Shown piece by piece: positions 55,447 through 64,000 of a stretch of 64,000 bases of DNA; position 1 is the stretch's first letter, and every line of letters begins with the position of its first letter. Position numbers and translations under genes: made by a program. Source of the stretch: Phoronis australis (lineage: Eukaryota > Phoronida > Phoronidae); contig NMRA01000047.1 of assembly GCA_002633005.1 (NCBI GenBank), positions 583,326-647,325 on the forward strand, written 5' to 3'. The notes under the pieces are model-generated. The model was not told the DNA's origin and searched no databases. It worked only from the letters and a program-made list of their open reading frames with translations.

Positions 55447-57113
55447 AGGAGCATGCCACCCAAAAAAACAACCTAATTTGTATCAATTTAGATCGAGTAG
55501 TTCTACCCAATAACGACACGCACGGTTGCGTTATCTGACACCTGACGTCAGACGGAGGTGTTGAAATTATCCAATGACGTTATTGGTTTCACACGCAGTC
55601 TATTCAGCAGTTCACAACACGGGTTACAGGTGTCAGCTTATCGCTTGAAGTCATCGTTTAACACTAATAAATCACCAAACTTCGATGTAAAACTCTTTTA
55701 AAAAAAACACACCGAGTTCTTATAAAAACGTGTTGTTTTATTTCGCTGTTACGGATTTATTGGTATTTGGACACACCGTAGCCTACAAAGTTCGGCAGGC
55801 CAATAAGGTCCGTAGCATTAGTTTTCTGTTCGGAGATAAGTTCGAAGTATTTTCCATGAGATACAGACAGGAGAACCTAGATCTGTGTTGTTTAAAATTA
55901 TGATTTTTTGAGTTCTAAACACAAAACGCTCGTCATCCAGGCCAGTGGCTCGGAGCGAGCCGGGTTGACTGGTTATCCCCGGCCGGCCAGTGGCTCGGCG
56001 GAAACTGATCAGACATCACGAATATAAACCAGCCAAAGCTCAGTGAAAATTAAACTTCCAGTCAAGAAAATACTATACTAGTGAGCCAAAGCAATGTGCA
56101 CGTGATTATGTTGGTGAATTAGCCACGAAACTGCAAATCTACTTACTAGTCAGGGGCCGCGAATTCAGGTTCCGCTTTGGCCCGCACAGCACCGTCAGGG
56201 CAGAAGTTGTACATTGACAATCATTATTTGAGTAATGTAAATGTAAATAAAGATTCCCCTAACACCCGGCCGTGGGATGGAAATCGAGTTGTTTCACAAC
56301 AGTTTCTGCCAGCAAACACTAAGTTAGCATGAACTCACACGGCCTCGGTGTCAATTAGTTTTATTGCACCTAAAGCCGTTAACCCAGTGATTTATCAATT
56401 GCTGGCTTCTCAAATCATTTGCACTCACGAACACTCCAAAGGCATTACAATTTGCATCTAATGAGACAGACTTTGTTTCAGTTTTATTTAATTATTGGTT
56501 AGGGTGAGAATAACTCATTTTGAAACAGAACGCTCAGTAATAAACGTCAACATGGCAACTCACAATCCTGACTTAGAACGAGCTAGAGCTCATCAGTCCC
56601 GACTTCGCTGGTGGATCGTTAAGTTTCACAGGCTATCAATTTGAACATGAATACAGTGATTAAGAAATACTAGAGAAGCGCCGTCAACAAGATCAGACAA
56701 CGGAAAGTATGGAGTTATTTGGTAAGCCGGCATTCGTCAGGCACTGTCGACGTCTGCAGGCCACAGACACGGAGATGTTTCACGGCCTCATACTTGCTAT
56801 TTACAGCGTACATTTCATTCTTCACTAACGTGAGCCTCTTCTTAAGCTTTTCGGACTCTCGACGAAGTAAAAAAACGATATACCCGCTTTCCTGGCAGCT
56901 GCTTAGTTCGGACAAGCGGGAACGATGCACCGCAACATAGCAGCATTCACTCTGCCTATGAACCACTGACATAGCTAGCGTCGTTTCTCACCTTCCTCAC
57001 AGGTTAACGCGACACCTCTTGGGAAGGTAAGGTCGACCATATGCGAGGCGATGTGGATATAGACCGATTAAGACGGCTAAAAAAAGACTAATTAAATCGG
57101 GTGGCATTCTCCT
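55447..57113 (-). mobile_element. Kolobok-like TTAA repeat, copy F (1.67 kb) with THAP remnant
   Basis: TTAA at 55443-55446, then aggagcatgccaccc; the right end is gggtggcattctcct, then TTAA at 57114-57117. On the minus strand at about 56960-56750 a broken THAP region is recognisable from segments such as KNEMYAVNSKYEAVKHLRVC, but with an internal stop and frame changes. The CRE-like site is mutated (tgacgtta). Confidence 0.85.
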
Positions 57114-57117
57114 TTAA

Positions 57118-57364
57118 GGGTTTTACATCGACGTTTGGTGATATATCGGTGTTAAACGATGAATTCAAGCGATAAGCTGACACCAGTAACCCGTGTTGTG
57201 AACTGCTGAACAGCCTGCGTGTGAAACCAATGACGTCATTGAATTATTTCAACACCTCCGTCTGCCGTCAGGTGTCAGGTAACGCAATCGAACATTGCGT
57301 TATCGAGTAGAACTACTCGATCTAAATTGATACAAAATAGGTAGTTTTTGGGTGGCATTCTACT
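57118..57364 (+). mobile_element. Kolobok-like TTAA repeat, copy G, terminal fragment
   Basis: It starts at the internal block gggttttacatcgacgtttg and ends ggtggcattctact, then TTAA at 57365-57368. It abuts copy F directly at the TTAA (57114-57117). Inside other copies the same internal block is preceded by ttaa, so F may have inserted into G, or G is a deletion remnant. TGACGTCA is at 57231-57238. Confidence 0.75.
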
Positions 57365-57368
57365 TTAA

Positions 57369-59756
57369 CTGTCTTGGGCTAGTCGACAAACATCCTTTTC
57401 TTCGAAGCTGGCCAGTTATACCGATCGAAATCGGATTCTGTCAATGCGCCACCTGATGTACATGTATGAACTTAAACTCCTCGATCGTGAAGTAGGTGAT
57501 TTCATGAGGCTATTTTAACAATACCAGCTTTAAGACTTAAACCTGTTTAAATTTAAACCTGATGCAAGATCTTAATACAGGTCAAAAGAATTCAGACTTC
57601 AGAGGTGCGGAAATCAAAACCGGCCTATACTGGGCAGGGTTCAAATCAGGTTTTATTAGACCAGTGGTCTTCATGAAATATAGATTGCATTTTAACTTGA
57701 TCACAGTGTAAGTCCAATTTATACCAGGTCTTACTTGGCTGCAGGATTTTCGACTGTAAGCAGTTGCTGTGAAATCGGTAGTTAAAAAAGAATCGATCCA
57801 GATAGGCTACCAATCAAAACAGATTTTCCCAATCCGTAAAAAAGTTAGCAGTTCATACCAAAATTTCCCAACGGAATATCATCATACAACTTGGAAGGAA
57901 ACCCTACATCCACCGATCTTTGTAACCATTAACGTAACTGTCAACAATTACCCATAGATGAAAGTAAACTTAATTACAGCACTTTTCTTTGCATGCAGGC
58001 GAATACAATATAATACACATGCACAGCATCTGTCATGAGAGGTGGAGATTACGCAACCAATGACGAATTACTCCAATAATGGGTTTCTCGATGACGATTT
58101 TCGTTAGAATTCATTAAACCTGTGCGGTGAGTGAAGAACACCCTCTGATTAACGCTTGCTCAGTGTCCAACCGATGCCTGGACTGCTTGTACATAGAAGG
58201 TAATGTTGTTTACGAGCGTATGCAGGGGGTGAATGTCACATGAGAGTTCTAGAAGGAGAGACAAGTCAGGCTTCACTATAAAAATATCTCAAAATTAAAT
58301 CAATGATTTTACTTTTGGTTTTGCACGTAAGTACTTGTTTCTTACCTAGGACCAATATCAATGTATAGTCCGGATACCTATCGTCGTCAGGCTCCAAAGG
58401 TCGTCCGCCATCTTGTTTCGCGTGCAGCGCAACCACGCGGAACTTAGCGTTCCAATTTGGAGTGCTCGTCTGCACGTTAGGTACTAACCTCTCGGGAGAA
58501 ACACGCTTGGAAGAACTGCGACTAAAATTAGTGCATTTACCGACTGTTTTTTGAGACCACTTAAAAACTTGTCGATTTTACTAATGCACTGTTTTGTTCA
58601 TTTTCAGAAGATATTTTCGAAATTAAATTTTCTTCAGACAGAACAAAAAGCAACTCAGGGATTGTCTATGCAATGTATCTATTTGTCCCAGGCACTAACC
58701 GACACCTGTTAGGCCAAAGGAAAAACGCAGCAGACAAATGGAACACGCTGGGTGCTTAACTGTTTCGACCCACGCCTTGGTCATCAAAACATTGTCCACT
58801 TGTTTTTTATTGCAAAACACAGTACTGAGCTCGACATTTATGTTGACATTTTTAATTAAAGCATTTTGAATTTATTTGAAGAAAATTAAAATACTTGAAT
58901 TGATAGAGAATGGCCACCAATAAAGTTAAACATTGACTTTATTTCACTATATTGCATTGTAACATACAACACAGCATGACATAATCAAAAATAAAAGAAG
59001 AGATTGAGCAATAAAATTCAAATGCGACTTGGGTATTTATTTATTTATTTATGATTGCATAAGCCTGTTAAAGATGAGAAAAAATCAAACAATACGATTA
59101 TAGGTAATTTATTAGAACAATTGTATTGAGGTTCAATGATCAACTTGCGCCGACAAAGTCTCAAAGGGTTATAGTTCTGTTCTGGCTGACAAGGTGTTAA
59201 CAGAGAATGAAGAGAAACTGAAAAGAAAAAGTAAGACAGCAAAGATAAGTGGTGTTAAGTACAACAAGAGCAAAAAGTCAAATAAAGAGGTCACAAACAG
59301 AAATAAGTAAGGTATATCTGGAATAAAACAATCCAGGGCTCAGTCGTGATTTATTTTCCAGAACTGAAATTCTAAATCAATTTTAATCGATTTAAAAATC
59401 GATATCATACTAGTAAAGCAGTTTGTGGTTGAAGTAGAATTGCTGTATACCACTTTCCACTATTTTCTTGGCCTTTTTCTGTGTGGTTTGCTGTTCTTTC
59501 AAAAGGCGGCAGCATATGACGACCATAGGTGTCATTATAAAATGGCTGCCGAAAAGCAATGCACAGTTGAACAACTCGGCATAAGTAAAAGAAAACGTTT
59601 GAATCAACGAATACTCTATATTTGTGAGAGTTAAATCAAATCCTATTCAGATCATAACTTTGAAGTGGAATGATTGGGTGAGTACGACAACAAGCCGGTT
59701 TTATGCTTAGGCGGACGACCATTGGGTTCCCGAGTATATATTACTCCCAGTTTCTT
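57369..59756. other. No gene recognised
   Basis: Intergenic DNA. Open stretches at 57769-57957, 58266-58475 and 59045-59634 have no family motif. A short (TTTA)n tract is near 59034-59051. Confidence 0.35.
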
Positions 59757-59935
59757 AAGGCCCAGTCATACAGCCGATCACGCATGAATCACTCATACAA
59801 CAAGCACAAATTCAATTTGTGCGTGTTTTGATCGTCGAAAAATTGACCAAATTTTCCGCAAGCTTCACGCATAAGCGAAAATCTGTGCGTGATTCATGAG
59901 TGATTCCTGCGTAATCGGCTGTATGGCTGGGCCTT
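59757..59935. mobile_element. Palindromic MITE, 179 bp, upstream of cysteine-rich gene copy 2
   Basis: aaggcccagtcatacagccg at the left mirrors cggctgtatggctgggcctt at the right, and the inverted similarity extends about 40 bp inward (acgcatgaatcactcat and atgagtgattcctgcgt). Ends 154 bp before the copy 2 start codon. No coding capacity. Confidence 0.88.
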
Positions 59936-60089
59936 TACATAGGTTCAGCCTCTGTCGCGTGGGGTACGTCATATCCAATAACTCGTGTACGTGTTTACAT
60001 GTGGGTAGTCAACATTGTGACGTGCAAGTTACATGTATGTTTGTTAATATTGCCAATTTTCAAATAAATATTGAAAATCTACATTTCAG

Positions 60090-60542
60090 ATGACTCGGAT
60101 AAGCATTCATTTCTTTTTGTTTGTACTTGTGTGGTGCTACTTCGACAGCTGTTGGTCTACGTACGTCTTCGATCCCAGTCAGCCCTTATATTTGGATTTT
60201 GCGGAAACTTGTCGCAACAAAGATGGATCTCGCAACTTTTGGTGCGAAACCTTCTGTCCTTATTTCCGTCACATGTACATAAACACGATCACCAAGACTT
60301 CGCTGTGCATGTACGGACTGGAAAATCGTCTCAACTGCTTTGAAGTAGAGGATGCTTGCTACCCTGGAAAAACTGGTCGATCCTGGTGTTACTGTGTCTA
60401 CGATCTATTGAATTCTGAATCGTACGTCACTGGTAAATCAGAAGAATTCAAATCATGCTACTTCGAAAACAAACCGACATCGATGTGCGCATAGCAACCA
60501 GAATGTATGAAGTGGTGCGAACCCTTAATAGAAAATTCAAAG
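60090..60542 (+). pseudogene. Secreted cysteine-rich protein, copy 2, first coding exon with in-frame stop
   Basis: ATG at 60090 directly follows the acceptor acatttcag. The exon is exactly 453 bp, as in copy 1 (45048-45500), with no indel. The signal peptide is MTRISIHFFLFVLVWCYFDS. The block TCRNKDGSRNFWCETFCPY is unchanged, and the cysteines match copy 1, with an extra one (WCYCVY). Codon 135 is TAG (60492-60494) where copy 1 has AAA (Lys) in TCAKQPEC. Downstream the frame stays open to a normal donor (gtaata at 60543). The predicted product is 134 residues and lacks both completed four-cysteine modules, unless the stop is read through or is an assembly error. Family unrecognised. Confidence 0.8.
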
Positions 60543-61137
60543 GTAATACGGATACATTTTAAATTTTATTTCCAGGGTGGTAGCAGTGTAGCTTGAGAAC
60601 CCAAAAAAAACGATTTGTACTCAAATGGGGCAAAACCCAAAACAAATTGCACCGGTAATAAAGTATATGGGAAATGCGAATTCTGGGGCTGCTCAATAAC
60701 GTTTCAAAAGACAAAGAAAATACATTTAGTGAAGCACCTTTTTCAAGAGCTGGGAACTGTTAGATCTTTCTCATACCCTAATGGCAGACATTATCAGTGA
60801 CATTTTCTTAGCGTCAACGTAATACAAATGTAATGTAATAAGATGCGTTAATACATGCTATGCAATATACGTGATGATCACGGTGGAATCGGTTATATCG
60901 AGATTCGTAATATGCAAGTCGGTTTATACGAGGACCGAAGTCCTCCTCTCGGCCTAAACTCAGTGGAGTTTTGCAAAATTGGTGTGAAGAAATAACGCGT
61001 TGTCAATTGTTACCAAGCCCAAGTTAAAGAACAATACGTGCAATTTTTTAACTGTAAGTGGCCTAAATTAATACTGTGTCGACAAGAAGCACGGGTTTGT
61101 TGCCGCCTTCAATAAAATGTTGATTTTCCGTTCACAG
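60543..61137. other. Intron of copy 2
   Basis: 595 bp, with donor gtaata and acceptor ttccgttcacag. Much shorter than the copy 1 intron (2.2 kb), which has gained a SINE and tandem repeats. No gene inside. Confidence 0.7.
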
Positions 61138-61296
61138 AAACTCCCCGCAGGCGTAAAGAAGTGCATGACCGACGGCAAGGCTTTGAAAGGCTGCAAGGAC
61201 AAAGAATTTTGCGAGGAATTGTGCGCTCACGGACAAAGACAGACCAAGGATACTCCGGATTTCATACTGAGGTGTGCTTTCCTAGGAAAACCTTGA
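61138..61296 (+). pseudogene. Secreted cysteine-rich protein, copy 2, last exon (module 2)
   Basis: The exon is intact in itself: acceptor ttcacag ending at 61137, phase 0, 159 bp to TGA at 61294-61296. It encodes KLPAGVKKCMTDGKALKGC, then KDKEFCEELCAHG with the C-x9-C-x5-C-x3-C spacing, and ends FILRCAFLGKP. Close to the copy 1 exon (47687-47845). It lies downstream of the premature stop in the first exon, so it would be untranslated in a simple reading. An ATTAAA possible polyadenylation signal lies at 61341-61346. Confidence 0.78.
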
Positions 61297-61346
61297 TCAG
61301 GAAAACATGAAATGTAGAATGTGCACGACATATGTTTAATATTAAA

Positions 61347-62195
61347 AGGTTCTGGTATATGCGAGTTGTGGACGTAAAACAAATCACTAGTAGAATTCGT
61401 AGACTATGTTTTTAATATAATACATAGGTAAATTATAAGAGGTGTATTTGCAATTGTATACTCTGCAGATTCAAGGCCCACAGAGTTCTGCTCCTGATTG
61501 AGCGAATGAGCAACTTTGTTAGCTAGTGGCCAAAGGCTATTCAATATATAACGTATCTCCCATGTTATTGAAGAGTAGTGTGATTTATCCCATACGCGTC
61601 GAATCTGTCGAGGGAAATACGGCCATGTAATAAAGTTTTCCGTATTCACCTCCCGCACTACTTCAACAGTGACTTCTTACACGGAAAGTTCAAAAGGTAG
61701 GTCAATGTCGACTCGACGTCGTTAGCCGGTTCGATCAGCAAACTTTCAGAAAATAGTTCAAAGTAATAGCAGTGTAAATAACGCTCAACAGACAGTCAGA
61801 TCTCAATCGTAACATCTGGAACAGGACTGTTGAATCTATGACAGTTCTGTCTCAGTTTTCATTTGCTACAGTAAATATTTTATCGTCTGCAACTCAGGCG
61901 CCGATTCCTCGGTAACTACAATTTCAAATATTATTGTTATTTAACAATTTTCAGGAGATGTCACAAGTTCAATGAAAAGTTACCCTTGTTTTCATCTTTG
62001 TTATCTCTTTTCAAGTAATAAATCGTTTCACTTAAAACTGTTTCTTTTACTAGAGAAAACTAGCAGCCTAACGCGCAAGTACATTCATATAGGATGTGAT
62101 CCGCCACGTGAAGTATTTAGAAAACCTGTGGAAAAATTAAAGAAACTTAGGAATTCGAAGCGTATGGGATTTGGTCTCTGTCGATACACGGAATA
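61347..62195. other. No gene recognised
   Basis: Intergenic DNA. The open stretch 61972-62196 leads into the GIY-YIG remnant and may belong to the same degraded element, but shows no motif of its own. Confidence 0.3.
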
Positions 62196-62411
62196 ATGTC
62201 CCGTGAGTTATTACTTCATGTACGCCACTCTCGGTACGTTTTGTGTATTTATAGAATTAGTTCTAATGACTGTCTTGAATTCTACATTGGTCTCACGCAG
62301 AAAACATTAGGTGATAGATTAGCAGAACACAGTACCTCTGCTTTCAGGCACTGTCAGTCCACAGGCACTGTCTTGGTTATATATGACGTTTTGCTCACGC
62401 TTATTTGGTAG
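62196..62411 (+). pseudogene. GIY-YIG endonuclease-like remnant (possible Penelope-like element 3' end)
   Basis: The stretch encodes VLCIYRISSNDCLEFYIGLT followed by QKTLGDRLAEH. This resembles the GIY-YIG nuclease core: a GIY-like CIY, then YIG with the Arg about ten residues later. Such a domain is found at the C-terminus of Penelope-like retroelements and in a few other contexts. It is only about 70 residues and stops early. I saw no reverse transcriptase nearby. Assignment to Penelope is inference. Confidence 0.4.
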
Positions 62412-62481
62412 GCAATTGGCCAATACCCATTTGGTACACCCTAGCAACATACCTATTCTTTTGAACCAAGCATACCATACC

Positions 62482-62504
62482 AAATAAATAAATAAATAAA
62501 TAAA
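62482..62504. repeat. (AAAT)n microsatellite
   Basis: About five consecutive aaat units, possibly the tail of a retroelement. Confidence 0.9.
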
Positions 62505-63489
62505 ACATTGATATACATTCTAAGAAATGAGAACATACAGTAGGAACAAACAAGTGAGATGCTGTACCAAATGAAATGAAAAACACATTTACTTGAATTT
62601 CATAGGAAATTAATGTTCGTAGTAGAGATTTTAGTTAACTAATCTTGTGATGCGATTTGAATATTCTGTTAAGATATTTTTTCTGTATATTATTGTATCT
62701 GAGGATATTCGATTAATATTGAACGTCGTTTTCATGCTGCACTGTAGCATCGTTTATATTTTCCACTTTTTACTTCTCATGTGGCCAAACAAATTCAAAG
62801 AGTGAGACATTAGGCAAGTGCAATGTACCTTGCCATCCTTACAACGTGTTGGACTAGATCCTTGTAGAAGATCAACTTTTCGTGTTTTAACTTTATTTCA
62901 CGAGTATTGGTAAATAATATTTGTAATATTCACTACTAAAATTCAATTAACAGAAAAGTATCTAGGCAAGAAGTAAATAATGCACAAATGAATTATTTTA
63001 AAAACAATTGTAAACAATAATAATATTTCCATGCATGTGTACACACAAACTTAGTTACGCAACTGCGAGTGGCTTTTCGGACGTTACTTAAACACACCTG
63101 TTAGTAGGGCCTAAATAATTGCAGAACAAATATCCAGAAACCAAATTCCACTTTTTTCAGTAAAATACAGTAAAAATATGATTTTAACTTCCAAAAATGT
63201 CTTTCCGAAAAAGTACTAGCATGTAATTTGTTGGGTTGTCAAAAGTAATTCAGACAGGAGCTGAAAACGTATCAGAGTTCAGGTTATTCCCGGCATCCAG
63301 CCAGAGCCAAAGGTCGGTTGGTATTCTGGAACCGTAACTCAAGAGTCTATCTTGATGAACAAAAATGACAAAATGAAAACGAAGCAATGAAATTTGGCTT
63401 CCTTTGAAACCTACAAAACTAGATCAAAACTCAGTGTAGCGAGCAACCCGAAATTCATAGTGTAAACTGTCGTGGCCTGTCTCCAGGGC
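62505..63489. other. No gene recognised
   Basis: AT-rich intergenic DNA with no motif on either strand. Confidence 0.35.
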
Positions 63490-63565
63490 TAGAGTACCAG
63501 ACATGCGCTGGCCGCTCACTTGGGTCCGTTCCACTGATCACCTGGAGCCATTTCTGGTGTTTTTT
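63490..63565 (-). mobile_element. SINE body fragment, minus strand
   Basis: gtaccagacatgcgctggcc, then ccactgatcacctggagcca is the reverse of the body of the 3681 SINE (ggttccaggtgatcagtgca, then gcgcacgtctgg). The tRNA-like head is absent. Confidence 0.6.
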
Positions 63566-63799
63566 AATAATAGTCCACAATGTCTCCTCTGTGGGTCAAT
63601 AGGGAAAAGACACGTCATTATTACAAAAGTATTATTCTATATTGAATAATGAAACGATATGAAAGCCAGACAATTGACAAGGTACTGTAAGCACAAAGTT
63701 CCTAGTACGTAACTAAACTATGGTAACAAATAACAAGCGTCATTTTAGTCTACTTATGTCGGTGACTACTGAGTTTGAATTTCCTTTGCGCGTATTTAA

Positions 63800-63945
63800 A
63801 AAAATCGTGAAATTTGTGATTTTTTGTGGAAATTTCCTGACAGGGGAAAGTGAATAACTCTGTAGTAGAGGTTGCGAAGTGGTACCTTTGTCAGAAATTG
63901 TTTAAATGACATTTTTGACGAGCTTTCGCGTTCCATGCCTATTTT
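63800..63945. repeat. Dispersed repeat shared with 18262-18420
   Basis: gtgaaatttgtgattttttg, then gaaagtgaataactctgta and gacgagctttcgcgttccat. Same orientation as the 18262 copy and diverged. Confidence 0.6.
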
Positions 63946-64000
63946 GATTATGGATCTCCTTACAAAAAATTGCATACAGACTGGTCACTGAGACAGGCAG

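Overview
The window reads as genomic DNA of an animal, most probably a marine invertebrate. The evidence is phase-1 exons that each encode one immunoglobulin domain, GT-AG introns, tRNA-derived SINEs, non-LTR retrotransposon relics, and many DNA-transposon families with terminal inverted repeats. A non-vertebrate deuterostome (hemichordate, echinoderm or lancelet) is my best guess, but nothing here fixes the species. There is no bacterial or phage signature. Most of the sequence is intron or intergenic DNA built from mobile elements.

Layout. 1-660: relic of a non-LTR retrotransposon, minus strand. 937-17338: 3' part of a plus-strand gene for a type I membrane receptor of the immunoglobulin superfamily. 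Four single-domain Ig exons (937-1263, 2165-2497, 7122-7451, 13465-13794) and a transmembrane/cytoplasmic last exon (16977-17338) are joined by phase-1 introns; the 5' end lies left of the window. Its introns hold a SINE, a MITE with palindromic modules, a TTAA-flanked repeat, a 3 x 68 bp tandem repeat, a long hairpin-forming inverted repeat and a LINE relic with a MITE nested in it. 17340-32270: no confident cellular gene; dispersed repeats, including three TTAA-flanked copies with THAP remnants. 32275-35929: tandem array of about 1.18 kb units, each with two DR1-like (AGGTCA-type) sites 434 bp apart. 35930-41590: a 5.66 kb DNA transposon with inverted repeats of about 185 bp, carrying a broken multi-domain gene (nuclease-like EEAD region, then a CXC-type cysteine-rich C-terminus).

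45048-47845 and 60090-61296: two paralogous plus-strand genes for secreted cysteine-rich proteins of a family I do not recognise. Both have the same exon structure and exon lengths, and each carries a different lesion: a lost splice donor in copy 1, a nonsense codon in copy 2. A four-cysteine module is present twice, once at the end of the first coding exon and once in the last exon.

50876-52537: a TTAA-flanked element with 147 bp inverted repeats. It encodes an apparently intact THAP zinc-finger protein on the minus strand and, converging on it, a short cysteine-rich ORF like the cytoplasmic 'ballast' domain of P2X7 receptors. Its termini resemble those of the dispersed THAP-remnant repeats (copies at 4679, 19027, 23669, 29859, 53889, 55447 and 57118), so all are probably Kolobok-like DNA transposons of one lineage. 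Functions of transposon ORFs and of the cysteine-rich genes are inference; the structural repeats, splice sites, lesions and motifs were read directly.
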